A DNA stretch of 38,570 bases from Paracidovorax anthurii (GTDB lineage Bacteria > Pseudomonadota > Gammaproteobacteria > Burkholderiales > Burkholderiaceae_C): the NCBI RefSeq assembly GCF_003269065.1, contig NZ_QLTA01000052.1, positions 1-38,570 of the forward strand, read 5' to 3'. Position numbers and translations under genes: made by a program. Below are positions 8,541 to 16,953 of the stretch, one piece after another. The notes under the pieces were generated by a model. It was not told the DNA's origin. It searched no databases and was given only the letters and a program-made list of their open reading frames with translations. Each line of letters starts with the position of its first letter. The first letter of the stretch is position 1.

Positions 8541-9944
8541 ATGTCCACGCTCGCCCTGCTTTTCTCCTTCCCGCCGCGCGCCTTCCGCGCGGCCGCCCTG
8601 GCCGCTGCCGCGCTGTCCGTCCTGGCCCCGCCGGCCCATGCCGCGGCCGATGACCCCGCCGCGGATTCCGGGGAGCCGCCCCGCTGGGCCGTGCACGCGC
8701 AGAGCACCTACATCTGGCAGCGCAAGCCCGCCTTCGACGCGGCCTACACCGGCCCCAACAGCCTCGTGACCGAACGCGAGCGCTCGTACTCGTTCACCGC
8801 CACGGCCGATCTGGCGCTGCGGGCCTGGGAGGGGGCGCAGTGGCACTTCAACCCCGAGGCCGCGCAGGGCCTGCCGCTGTCGCACCTCTCGGGCGCCGGG
8901 GGGCTGTCCAACGGCGAGCTGGCGCGCTCCTCGGGGACGCGGCTCAAGGTGTACCGCGCGCGGTTCTTCCTGCTGCAGCGCTGGAACGCGGGCGGCGAGA
9001 CCGAGCGCATCGAGCCCGATTTCAACGAGATGGGCGGCACCGCCACCGCGCGCCGCTGGACGCTGGTGGCGGGCAATGTGTCGCTGCTGGATTACTTCGA
9101 CAACAACCCCTACGCGAAGGACCCGCGCGAGCAGTTCTTCAACTGGTCCTTCCTCACGCCGGGCGCGTGGGACTACGCGGCCGACGCGCGCGGCTATACC
9201 TGGAGCGGCATCCTGGAGTACCGCACGCCGCAATGGGCGGTGCGGGCCGGGCGGGCGCTGCAGCCGCGCGAATCGAACGGGCAGGCGCTCGACCGCGCAT
9301 GGCAGCGCCACTACGGCGACCAGGTCGAGGCCGAGTCCGACCTGCCCGTGGCCCTGCCCGCCGGCCCCCTGCGCGGGCGGGTGCTGCTGTTTCGCAACCG
9401 CGCGGTGATGGGGGCCTTCAGCGATGCGCTCGACCGCGCGCGCGCCACCGGCGGCGCACCTTCCGTGGCGGACGTGCGGCGCCTGCAGACCAAGGCCGGC
9501 TGGGCGCTGACGCTGGAGGCGCCGCTGGGCGAGGATGCCGGCGTGTTCCTGCGCGCGAGCCGCGCCGGCGGGCGCCAGGAGACCTATGCCTTCACCGAGA
9601 TCGACCGGCAGGTTTCCGTGGGCGGGCAGTGGAGCGGCCGCGCCTGGGGCCGCCCGGCCGACCGCGTGGGCGCCGCGCTGGCCGTCAACAGCCTGTCGGC
9701 CAGCCACCGCGACTACCTGGCCGCTGGCGGCCAGGGGGCCTTCCTGGGCGACGGCGCGCTGCGCTACGGCAGCGAGCGTGTGTGGGAGGCCTACTACCGC
9801 CTCGCCCTGCCGGCCGTGGAGACGGCCGCCGGCCCGCTGCAGTCCTCCGTCTCGCTGGGCGTGCAGCGCATCGCCAACCCGGGCTACAACCGCGACCGGG
9901 GCCCGGTGGACGTGTATTCGGCGCGGATGCACGTGGAGTTCTGA
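8541..9944 (+). CDS. OprB-like carbohydrate porin
   Basis: The 467-residue product begins with a signal peptide (likely cleavage after PPAHA, about residue 34). The rest is beta-barrel-like sequence with alternating hydrophobic residues, ending in the aromatic-terminated strand ARMHVEF, which is the outer-membrane assembly signal. The QSTYIWQRKPAFDAAYTGPN opening and the FFNWSFLTPGAWDYAADARG segment match the OprB family of sugar-selective porins. No sugar-uptake genes are next to it, so the substrate is open. The ATG at 8541 is preferred over 8463 because it puts the signal peptide at the N-terminus. It is 114 bases after the exosortase pair and may have its own promoter. Confidence 0.78.
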   Translation: MSTLALLFSFPPRAFRAAALAAAALSVLAPPAHAAADDPAADSGEPPRWAVHAQSTYIWQRKPAFDAAYTGPNSLVTERERSYSFTATADLALRAWEGAQWHFNPEAAQGLPLSHLSGAGGLSNGELARSSGTRLKVYRARFFLLQRWNAGGETERIEPDFNEMGGTATARRWTLVAGNVSLLDYFDNNPYAKDPREQFFNWSFLTPGAWDYAADARGYTWSGILEYRTPQWAVRAGRALQPRESNGQALDRAWQRHYGDQVEAESDLPVALPAGPLRGRVLLFRNRAVMGAFSDALDRARATGGAPSVADVRRLQTKAGWALTLEAPLGEDAGVFLRASRAGGRQETYAFTEIDRQVSVGGQWSGRAWGRPADRVGAALAVNSLSASHRDYLAAGGQGAFLGDGALRYGSERVWEAYYRLALPAVETAAGPLQSSVSLGVQRIANPGYNRDRGPVDVYSARMHVEF

Positions 9945-9972
9945 CCCGGGGTTCCGGCCCGGGTGGCGGCGC

Positions 9973-11028
9973 TCACGCCGCCAGCGGCTCCTCCTGCATC
10001 GCCTCGATCTGTTCGCGCAGCATGTCCACCTGCCCGCGCCAGTAGTCGCTGCTGCCGAACCAGGGGAAGTTGATCGGGAAGATCGGGTCGCTCCAGCGCC
10101 GCGCGAGCCAGGCGCTGTAGTGGATCAGGCGCAGGGTGCGCAGCGGCTCGATCAGCGCCAGCTCGCGCCGGTCGAAGGGGCGGAACTGCTCGTAGCCGTC
10201 CAGCAGGGCCGAGAGCTGCAGCGTGCGCTGGCGGCGGTCGCCCGAGAGCAGCATCCACAGGTCCTGCACCGCCGGGCCGGTGCGCGCGTCGTCCAGGTCC
10301 ACGAAGTGCGGGCCGCCGCCGGGCAGGTCGGTGGGGGTCCAGAGCACGTTGCCGGGGTGGCAGTCGCCGTGCAGGCGCAGCGTGGCGGCCTGGTGCAGGC
10401 CGAATCGGCCGGGTGTCGCCGAGTTTGCTGTGTTTTCTGCTATTAATTGAATAGCGTCGTCGCAGGCGGCGCGCCAAGCGGACTGCTGGTCCAGCGGGAT
10501 CAGGTGCCCGGCCAGCAGCGCGTCGCGGGGTTCGATGGCGAAGGCGCGCGCGTCCAGCGCCGGGCGGTGCTCGAAGGGCCGCGCCGCGCCCACGGCATGG
10601 ATGCGCGCGAGGAAGCGCCCGGTCCATTCCAGCACCTCGAAGTCGTCCAGCTCGGGCGTGCGCCCGCCGCGCCAGGGGCTCACCGAGAACGCGAAGCCCG
10701 CGTGCGCGTGCAGCGTGCGGCCCTCCAGCGCAATGGGCGCCACCACGGGCACCTCGGCGGCGGCCAGCTCGGCCGAGAAGGCGTGCTCCTCCAGGATCTG
10801 CGCCTCGCTCCAGCGCCCGGGCCGGTAGAACTTGGCCACCACGCGGGAGCCGTCCTCCAGGCGGGCCTGGTACACGCGGTTCTCGTACGAGCCCAGGGCC
10901 ATGAGGCGGCCGTCGCCGTGCAGGCCCACGGCCGCGAGCGCGTCCAGCACGAGGTCGGGGGTGAGGAGGGCGTAGGGGTGGAGGTCGTCAGGCGCAGGAG
11001 GCGCCTGGGGAGGGAGCGGGGATTCCAT
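9973..11028 (-). CDS. srkA: SrkA/YihE-family stress response kinase
   Basis: A 351-residue protein of the aminoglycoside-phosphotransferase-like fold, matching SrkA (RdoA/YihE), a Ser/Thr kinase linked to stress protection. Visible motifs are LGSYENRVY (nucleotide loop), VAKFYRPGRW with lysine 66, the catalytic loop LHGDCHPGN at 219-227, the metal-binding FVDLDDA at 242-248, and the family-typical DPIFPINFPWFGSSDYW near the end. The ATG at 11028 overlaps the preceding kinase gene by 41 bases, so it is the third gene of a minus-strand operon. Residues 191-206 are encoded by an AT-rich hairpin insert unlike the surrounding sequence. Confidence 0.93.
   Translation of the reverse strand: MESPLPPQAPPAPDDLHPYALLTPDLVLDALAAVGLHGDGRLMALGSYENRVYQARLEDGSRVVAKFYRPGRWSEAQILEEHAFSAELAAAEVPVVAPIALEGRTLHAHAGFAFSVSPWRGGRTPELDDFEVLEWTGRFLARIHAVGAARPFEHRPALDARAFAIEPRDALLAGHLIPLDQQSAWRAACDDAIQLIAENTANSATPGRFGLHQAATLRLHGDCHPGNVLWTPTDLPGGGPHFVDLDDARTGPAVQDLWMLLSGDRRQRTLQLSALLDGYEQFRPFDRRELALIEPLRTLRLIHYSAWLARRWSDPIFPINFPWFGSSDYWRGQVDMLREQIEAMQEEPLAA
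10439..10455. repeat. AT-rich hairpin repeat inside srkA coding sequence
   Basis: GCTATT, a 5-base loop, then AATAGC lie in an AT-rich stretch of about 40 bases within a gene that is otherwise very GC-rich. On the minus strand the hairpin is followed by GCAAACTCGGCGACACCC. A second hairpin at 13425-13445 is followed by nearly the same tail. The insertion keeps the reading frame. It looks like a member of a dispersed short palindromic repeat family. Confidence 0.5.
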
Positions 11029-12475
11029 GCCCGGGATTGTCGCCGGGGGGCGGGGGCTCCGGGCCCTCGGGCGCCTGCTGCGGCTTGACCAGGATCACCG
11101 TGCAGGGCGCATCGCGCACCACGCGCAGCGGGATGGTGTCGATGAAGCGCTGCAGCGGCACGCCGTGCGTGGCCGCGCCCAGGATCATCACGCCCACGCG
11201 GTTGCCGGCGGCGTAGCGCACCAGGGCCTGGGCCACGTCGCCCGATTCGAGCACGTGGAAGCTCGCGCCGTGGCCCGAGAGGTCCAGCCCCGCCGCCCAC
11301 TGGCGCAGCCGCACGAGGTGGCGGCGCTGCAGCGTGGTCTCGCTGCGCGCGCTGTCGGTGGCGCTGCTGTTCGAGGGCGAGACCACGGTCACGCAGGCCA
11401 GCCGCGCGCCGGGGCGGATGCCCAGCGAGCGCGCGGCGGCTTCCCGCAGCGACTGCAGCGTGGCGTCGGCCGCGTCCTCGCCGGGGATGGCCACCATCAG
11501 GATGGGCGCGGCCTCGATGAGCCGCGCGGGCAGCGGGCTGGGCTGGTAGTGCATGCCGGCCGCGCGCAGCCAGCGGCGCAGGTGGGCGCGCACGCCCGGG
11601 CCGCGCAGCCGGTGGGCACGCTCGGTGAGGGGGATCTGCCCGGGGTCGGCGAGGTCGAAGGCCAGGTGCGCGGCCGAGGGGTAGCGCTGCGCGGCCTCGG
11701 GCTCCAGGCAGCGCAGGATCGCCTCCTGCAGCCAGGGCGGCAGGTCGGGCCGGTGCTGGCGCGGCGGGCGCGGCGTCATCCACAGGCGCTGGCGCAGGCC
11801 GCCGCGCGTGGCGGGGGCGCCGAAGGGCAGCTCGCCCGTGGCCAGCTCGTAGAGCATCACGCCGATCGCGAACACGTCGCTGCGCAGGTCGCCGCGCACG
11901 CCCACCACCTGCTCGGGTGCGATCCAGGCGGGCGAGCCCACGGCCTCGCGCATCTCCTCGGCCAGCAGGTCGGGGTAGTGCGCGTGGAACGAGAGCCCGA
12001 AATCCAGCAGCACCGCGCCGCCGTCCGGGCGCAGCAGCACGTTGGCGGGTTTCAGGTCGAGGTGGCACACGTTCTGCTGGTGCAGGCTATGCGCAGCGTG
12101 CGCCATGGCCGCGCCCAGCCGCGCGATGGTGTCGGCATCGGGCCGCTCGCCCCGGTCCAGCAGGTGCTGCAGCGTGTCGCCCTCGATGTACTCCATCACG
12201 AGGCAGGGCAGCCGCGCGAGGTCGCCCGCGGCCACGAAGCGCGGCACGTGCGGGCCGTGCAGCGCGGGCAGGATCTGCAGCTCGATCTCGAAGCCCACGA
12301 TGTTCTCGGCGCCGTCGCCCGCCGTCATGCGCGGCACCTTCATCACCAGCGGAAAGCCGGGGTCGCGCGCCGGGTCGGCGCAGGTCACGCGGTAGATGTG
12401 GGCCATGCCGCCCGCGTGCAGGCATTCGTGCACGGTGAATCCGTCCACCAGGGTGCCGGGCGTGAGCAGCTTCAT
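10988..12475 (-). CDS. Bifunctional Ser/Thr protein kinase / universal stress protein
   Basis: A 495-residue fusion. Residues about 10-275 are a eukaryote-type (Hanks) protein kinase: glycine-rich LHAGGMAHIYRV, VMK with lysine 46, catalytic HLDLKPAN (D140), DFG at 158-160, and the activation segment GSPAWIAPEQ with DVFAIGVMLYELATGELPF. Residues about 318-470 are a UspA-like domain (ILMVAIPGEDAADA to ILGAATHGVPLQRF and VVRDAPCTVILVK). The usual G-x2-G-x9-G(S/T) ATP motif of Usp is altered, so it may not bind ATP. No membrane helix is seen, so the protein is cytoplasmic. It follows the phosphoesterase gene by 16 bases and overlaps srkA, forming one operon. This fusion is known in related bacteria; its targets are not. 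Confidence 0.92.
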   Translation of the reverse strand: MKLLTPGTLVDGFTVHECLHAGGMAHIYRVTCADPARDPGFPLVMKVPRMTAGDGAENIVGFEIELQILPALHGPHVPRFVAAGDLARLPCLVMEYIEGDTLQHLLDRGERPDADTIARLGAAMAHAAHSLHQQNVCHLDLKPANVLLRPDGGAVLLDFGLSFHAHYPDLLAEEMREAVGSPAWIAPEQVVGVRGDLRSDVFAIGVMLYELATGELPFGAPATRGGLRQRLWMTPRPPRQHRPDLPPWLQEAILRCLEPEAAQRYPSAAHLAFDLADPGQIPLTERAHRLRGPGVRAHLRRWLRAAGMHYQPSPLPARLIEAAPILMVAIPGEDAADATLQSLREAAARSLGIRPGARLACVTVVSPSNSSATDSARSETTLQRRHLVRLRQWAAGLDLSGHGASFHVLESGDVAQALVRYAAGNRVGVMILGAATHGVPLQRFIDTIPLRVVRDAPCTVILVKPQQAPEGPEPPPPGDNPGHGIPAPSPGASCA

Positions 12476-12491
12476 GGGGCGGGCGCGGGGG

Positions 12492-13250
12492 TCAGCGCCC
12501 TTCCTCCAGCCGGTCGGCGAAGAAGGCGGGCAGGCCGGCCGCGCGCACGGCGGCGGCGGCGGCGGCGTGGTCGTAGGGCACGCGGTGGAAGGTGACCGTG
12601 GCGGCCTCGTCGTCGAACAGCGCGTACATGGCGCGCACGTCGCGGTCGCGCGGCTGGCCCACCGAGCCCGCCACGGCCAGCCACTGGCGGTGCGGCGGCA
12701 CGGGCACCGGCACGCCCGGCTGCGGCGTGAAGCGCATCAGCTTGGCGGTGGGCGTGAGGAAGTAGAGCGCCTGCTCGTGCACGTGGCCGCAGAACACGTA
12801 GCGGATCGCCGGGTCGAGGGCGCTCGCGGCCGACATGCTGCGCTCGGCCGCGCCGGAGTCGTGCACGTAGTGCCACTGCTCCGGGCCGTCCACGCTGGCG
12901 TGCACCAGCAGCGTGGACGCGCCCAGGCGGCGCATGAGCGGCAGGCCAGCGAGGAATTCGCGGTGGCGCGGCGCGAGCTGCCCGTGCGTCCACCGCGTGC
13001 TCTGCTCGCCCAGGAGCCCGGATTCGGGCGGCGGCTCCACGGCCGCCGCGTCGTGGTTGCCCAGCACGCACGGCGCGCCCTGCGCCGCGAGGTCCATGAC
13101 CGCCTCCACCACGGCCACCGGGTCCGCGCCGTAGCCCACCAGGTCGCCCAGCAGCGCGAACTGCTCGGCGCCCTGGGCGCGCGCATGCGCCAGGCAGGCG
13201 TCCAGGGCCTGGCGGTTGGCATGGATGTCGGACAGCAGGGCGAGCTTCAT
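12492..13250 (-). CDS. Metallophosphoesterase (calcineurin-like)
   Basis: A 252-residue enzyme with the complete dinuclear metal motif set: SDIHAN (D8, H10), LLGDLVGYG (D36), LGNHD (64-67), LLVHASVDG, and FCGHVHEQ. This layout, with SDIHAN directly at the N-terminus, is typical of YfcE/PPP-like phosphodiesterases and small protein phosphatases. The ATG at 13250 is chosen because it gives MKLALLSDIHAN; longer frames are low-complexity. It is first in the operon with two kinases, so it could act as the opposing phosphatase, but that is inference. Confidence 0.9.
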   Translation of the reverse strand: MKLALLSDIHANRQALDACLAHARAQGAEQFALLGDLVGYGADPVAVVEAVMDLAAQGAPCVLGNHDAAAVEPPPESGLLGEQSTRWTHGQLAPRHREFLAGLPLMRRLGASTLLVHASVDGPEQWHYVHDSGAAERSMSAASALDPAIRYVFCGHVHEQALYFLTPTAKLMRFTPQPGVPVPVPPHRQWLAVAGSVGQPRDRDVRAMYALFDDEAATVTFHRVPYDHAAAAAAVRAAGLPAFFADRLEEGR

Positions 13251-13616
13251 GGTGGGCGCGGCGGGGGCGTGGAAGGGGGTGGAGGGGCCGGGGCAAACCG
13301 GGCGGCGGGGCGATGCCACCCGGGATGATGGCCCCACCCGGCTGCCGTGGGTGCGCGCGGGGCGCAAAAAAGGCGCAATCGCCGCCCGGCCGGCGGCGTG
13401 CCGCCCCATGGGCTGGGTGGCGAGTTGCTATGTTTTATATAGCAAACAATGAAGCAGACACGGCGACATGGAGGCCGGAACATCCAGAAATCGGCCGAAA
13501 GGGGGTGGAAGGGGCTGGGAACGGCCCTGGGGTGCAGGCAAAAAAGCCCACTCCGGGAGCGCGCGGAAGGCGTGCCCCGGGGTGGGCCGGTGTGGCGGTG
13601 CGTGGCCGGGGCCGCG
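13251..13616. other. Intergenic region between ohr and the kinase operon
   Basis: No gene is supported here. It contains the presumed promoter of the minus-strand phosphoesterase-kinase operon and one AT-rich hairpin repeat at 13425-13445. The rest is GC-rich sequence in which open frames are only by-products of composition. No clear intrinsic terminator for any flanking gene is visible. Confidence 0.5.
13425..13445. repeat. AT-rich hairpin repeat, intergenic copy
   Basis: TTGCTAT, a 7-base loop GTTTTAT, then ATAGCAA form a perfect stem in otherwise GC-rich DNA. On the minus strand it is followed by CTCGCCACCC, close to the CTCGGCGACACCC that follows the hairpin inside srkA at 10439-10455. 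The two copies probably belong to one repeat family. Confidence 0.5.
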
Positions 13617-14033
<417 letters not shown>

Positions 14034-14097
14034 GTCGTGGACTCCTGGGGTTGTGCCCCGTCGGGGGCGGTGGGGTGGATGGGAAAAGGGAGGCGGT

Positions 14098-14583
14098 TCA
14101 GCCCGCGCCGGCCTCGGGCGGCGGATCGGCGAGCCGGTCGCGCAGCAGGGCGAGTTGCTGCGTGAGGGCCGCGAGCTCGGGCAGCGTGCACTGCGTGCTC
14201 TGCAGCACGCAGCCTGGAATGCGCTCGGCCCGGGCGCGCAGGGCCCGGCCGGCGGGCGTGAGGTGGATGCGCACGCGGCGCTCGTCCTCGGCGTCCCGCG
14301 CGCGGGTGAGGTGGCCGGCGGCCTCCAGGCGCTTGAGCAGCGGCGTGAGCGTGCCGGAATCGAGGAACAGGCGCTCGCCCAGCTCCGAGACGGTGGCGCC
14401 GTCGCGCTCCCACAGCGCCAGCATGGCCACGTACTGCGGGTACGTGAGGCCGATGGCGTCGAGCAGCGGCTTGTAGAGCTTGGTCATCGCCAGCGACGCG
14501 GAATAGAGCGCGAAGCAGACCTGGTTGTCGAGCAGCAGCGCGGCCGTGCTCGGGATCTGTGCGGGCGTGGTGGCGGTGGGCAT
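14098..14583 (-). CDS. ohrR: MarR-family organic peroxide sensor OhrR
   Basis: A 161-residue winged-helix repressor of ohr. The redox-sensing cysteine is C23 in [13 protein letters not shown], the family signature, and two more cysteines (C125, C132) occupy the C-terminal region used for disulfide formation in the two-Cys OhrR type. The DNA-binding part runs from [23 protein letters not shown] to the wing [10 protein letters not shown]. The ATG at 14583 gives the normal N-terminus; the longer frame from 14670 would read through the operators. Two palindromes at 14593-14621 lie just upstream, so it likely represses itself and ohr. Confidence 0.95.
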   Translation of the reverse strand: MPTATTPAQIPSTAALLLDNQVCFALYSASLAMTKLYKPLLDAIGLTYPQYVAMLALWERDGATVSELGERLFLDSGTLTPLLKRLEAAGHLTRARDAEDERRVRIHLTPAGRALRARAERIPGCVLQSTQCTLPELAALTQQLALLRDRLADPPPEAGAG

Positions 14584-14592
14584 GGGTTGAAT

Positions 14593-14621
14593 TATTGTCA
14601 GCAATAAAATTGTGTGCAATT
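14593..14621 (-). promoter_or_regulatory. Twin OhrR operator-like palindromes
   Basis: Two inverted repeats of the same design lie end to end: TATTG-TCAG-CAATA at 14593-14606 and AATTG-TGTG-CAATT at 14608-14621. Each has perfect 5-bp arms and a 4-bp spacer, and their centres are 15 bases apart. They lie 10-38 bases upstream of the ohrR start codon in an AT-rich island, as expected for OhrR sites over the promoter. Assignment to OhrR is from position and resemblance to known AT-rich OhrR boxes. Confidence 0.65.
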
Positions 14622-14739
14622 GAAATGCGTAATCACATGCCAAAGAAAGGGTTATGCGCCCGGCGCGCACCCGGATTCCCTTCCGCGGCCCATGGCGCCA
14701 GCGCTCTCCGAAACCGGCACGGCCTCACCCATCCATCAG

Positions 14740-14917
14740 AAGGCCGCGGAGCAGGCCACGCCAGTGGCCGCCGCGCAAGGGCCGCCCCGCGGCGCTGGCG
14801 GCGGCCCCTTCCCGAAGGAGAGGGGGCTGAAGGCCGCGGCTCCGAGCCTGCCTGCGGCTCCTGAAGAGCTGCCGCCTCTGGCGGCTGCACCGAGGCGCGA
14901 AGCGCCACAGGGGGTTG
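14740..14917. repeat. GC-rich dispersed intergenic repeat (probable)
   Basis: This gene-free stretch between ohrR and the hydroxyacyl-CoA dehydrogenase is built of nested hairpins. Examples are GGCCGCCGC at 14766-14774 pairing with GCGGCGGCC at 14798-14806, GCCGCC-tct-GGCGGC near 14871, and GGCGC-gaa-GCGCC near 14894, followed by ACAGGGGGTT. It resembles the abundant intergenic repeats of Comamonadaceae chromosomes from memory. Copy number cannot be tested here. It may also serve as transcription end for the minus-strand dehydrogenase gene. Confidence 0.4.
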
Positions 14918-15766
14918 TCAGTAAGAGTAAACCCCGCGCCCCGTCTTGCGCCCCAGGCGGCCGGCGGCCACCATTTCCTTGAGCAGCGGGCAGGGGCGGT
15001 ACTTGCCGTCGCCGAACTCCTCCAGATAGACGTTCATCACCGCCAGGCACACGTCCAGGCCGATCATGTCGGCCAGCGCCAGCGGGCCGATGGGCTGGTT
15101 GCAGCCGAGCTTCATGCCCGCGTCGATGTCCTCGGCCGTGGCGAGGCCCTCGGCCAGCACGAAGAAGGCCTCGTTGATCATCGGCACCAGGATGCGGTTG
15201 ACCACGAAGCCCGGCGCGTTCTTCACCGTGATGGGGCTCTTGCCCAGGCGCTCGGCCAGCGCCTTCACGGCGTCGTGCGTGGCGTCGCTGGTCTGCAGGC
15301 CGCGGATGATCTCCACCAGCGCCATCATCGGCACCGGGTTGAAGAAGTGCATGCCGATGAAGCGGTCGGGCCGCGAGGTGGCGGCGGCCAGCTGCGTGAT
15401 GGAGATGGACGAGGTGTTGGAGGCGATGATCACCTCCGGCGCGGCGAGCGCGTCCACCTGCTTCAGGATCTTCACCTTCAGGTCGTGGTTCTCGGTGGCC
15501 GCCTCGATGACGAGCTGCGCGGCCTTCAGGTCGTCGTAGCTCGTCGAGGTCTTGATGCGCGCCAGCGCCGCGTCCTTGTCGGCGGCGGTGATCTTTTCCT
15601 TCTTGATGAGCCGGTCCAGGCTGCCCGCCACGGTGGCGAGGCCTTTTTGCACGGCCGCGTCGGAGATGTCCACCATCACCGCGTCGATGCCGGCCACCGC
15701 GCAGGCCTGCGCGATGCCGTTGCCCATGGTGCCCGCGCCGATGATGCCGACGGTCTTGATCGTCAT
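14918..15766 (-). CDS. hbd: 3-hydroxybutyryl-CoA (3-hydroxyacyl-CoA) dehydrogenase
   Basis: A 282-residue NAD-dependent enzyme converting 3-hydroxyacyl-CoA to 3-oxoacyl-CoA, for fatty acid or polyhydroxybutyrate-related metabolism. The NAD-binding GAGTMG is at 10-15. The active site shows SNTSS at 116-120, H140 in GMHFFNPVPMM, and E152 in LVEIIRG. The C-terminal domain has NAPGFVVNRIL and ends GRKTGRGVYSY. Length is that of the single-function enzyme, not the FadB fusion. A perfect AGGAGG six bases before the ATG at 15766 fixes the start. It appears to stand alone. Confidence 0.94.
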   Translation of the reverse strand: MTIKTVGIIGAGTMGNGIAQACAVAGIDAVMVDISDAAVQKGLATVAGSLDRLIKKEKITAADKDAALARIKTSTSYDDLKAAQLVIEAATENHDLKVKILKQVDALAAPEVIIASNTSSISITQLAAATSRPDRFIGMHFFNPVPMMALVEIIRGLQTSDATHDAVKALAERLGKSPITVKNAPGFVVNRILVPMINEAFFVLAEGLATAEDIDAGMKLGCNQPIGPLALADMIGLDVCLAVMNVYLEEFGDGKYRPCPLLKEMVAAGRLGRKTGRGVYSY

Positions 15767-15851
15767 GAAAAACCTCCTGGAAAAGTAAAGGAAAACCGCG
15801 CCGGAAAGTGTGGCTGGCGCGATCGTATCGGGTCGGCGCGGCCCGCCGCGC

Positions 15852-16805
15852 TCATCCGGGGCGCACCGCCGTGGCGGCCGCCTCGCCATGGCGGCGCGTG
15901 GCCTGCGCCAGCGTCTCCGGCAGCGCCTGCGCGAGATGGTCGATGAACGCCCGCACGGCCGGCACGACCCCCTTGCGCGACGGGTACACGGCGTGGAGCT
16001 GGTGCGTGGGCAACTGGTGGTCTTCCAGCAGCACCCGCAGGCGGCCCTCGGCGATGTCGTCGGCGCACACGTGGAGCGGCAACTGGGCGATGCCCGATCC
16101 GGCCAGCGCGGCCTGGTGCAGGAGGTGCACGTCGTCGCTCACCAGCAGCGGCGTGAACTCCACGTCGGTCCAGGCGCTGCCGGGGGGCTGGATTCGCCAG
16201 CGCGGGGCCGTGCCGTTGGCATCCCGCGGCCCCACGCCGGGCGCTCCGGCCAGCGAAGCCAGCGTGTCGAACGGCCCCCGTTCCGCCAGCAGCGAAGGGG
16301 CCGCGGCCAGGATCTGGGGGCTGGCGCCCAGCATCCGCACCACCAGATCCGAGTCGTCCAGCGCGGAGCGGATCCGCAGCGCCACGTCGTAGCCGTCGGC
16401 GATGACATCCACCCGCCGGCTGGTCAGGTCCAGGTCCACCTGCACCCCGGGGTGCGCCTTCAGGAAGGCGGGCAGCAGCGGCGCCAGGAACATGTGCGCC
16501 ACGCCCACCGGGCTGCTCACCCGGATGCGGCCCGAGGGCCGGTCGGTGGCGCGCTCGGCCACGTCGAAGGCCGCCTGCGCGGCCTGGGTGACCGCTTCGC
16601 AGTGCTTGAAGAACGCCGCGCCCACCTCGGTCACGCTCACGGCCCGCGTCGAGCGCTGCAGCAGGCGCACGCCCAGGCGCTGCTCCATCTCGGCGATGCG
16701 CCGACTCACCTTCGACTTCGGCAGCCCGAGCGCGCGCGCGGCCGCCGAGAAGCTGCCATGCGCCACCACGGCCGCGTACAGGCCCAGATCGTTCAGGTCC
16801 TGCAT
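15852..16805 (-). CDS. LysR-family transcriptional regulator, divergent from azoR
   Basis: A 317-residue LysR regulator. The N-terminal helix-turn-helix covers MQDLNDLGLYAAVVAHGSF through SKVSRRIAEMEQRLGVRLLQRSTR, and a substrate-binding effector domain follows from about residue 90. Two in-frame starts exist; the one at 16805 gives the standard N-terminus. It is transcribed away from azoR at 16954, with a 148-base shared promoter region that contains CTATGGATAG, so it probably controls the azoR operon. The effector is unknown; for such pairs quinones or other electrophiles are common. Confidence 0.92.
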   Translation of the reverse strand: MQDLNDLGLYAAVVAHGSFSAAARALGLPKSKVSRRIAEMEQRLGVRLLQRSTRAVSVTEVGAAFFKHCEAVTQAAQAAFDVAERATDRPSGRIRVSSPVGVAHMFLAPLLPAFLKAHPGVQVDLDLTSRRVDVIADGYDVALRIRSALDDSDLVVRMLGASPQILAAAPSLLAERGPFDTLASLAGAPGVGPRDANGTAPRWRIQPPGSAWTDVEFTPLLVSDDVHLLHQAALAGSGIAQLPLHVCADDIAEGRLRVLLEDHQLPTHQLHAVYPSRKGVVPAVRAFIDHLAQALPETLAQATRRHGEAAATAVRPG

Positions 16806-16856
16806 GGACACATCTCCCGGAAAGCAAGAGAACAAGGGAAAACGAGGCTGGCCATT

Positions 16857-16866
16857 CTATGGATAG
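16857..16866. promoter_or_regulatory. Candidate LysR operator between the LysR gene and azoR
   Basis: CTATGGATAG is a CTAT-N2-ATAG inverted repeat in the middle of the divergent promoter region, 51 bases from the regulator start and 87 from azoR. It is short, so chance occurrence is possible. Its position is right for a LysR autoregulatory site. Confidence 0.3.
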
Positions 16867-16953
16867 GACAAAGCGTCCTGCGAGGGGCTTCTAGCGGGAC
16901 GATGCGGGAATCCCTACCGTATTGGTCATCCCTCCACCACCGGACCACGACCC

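Noticed and set aside
11027-12595. Plus-strand frame of 522 residues opposite the kinase fusion
   Set aside because: Antisense shadow; the minus strand shows a complete kinase with all motifs.
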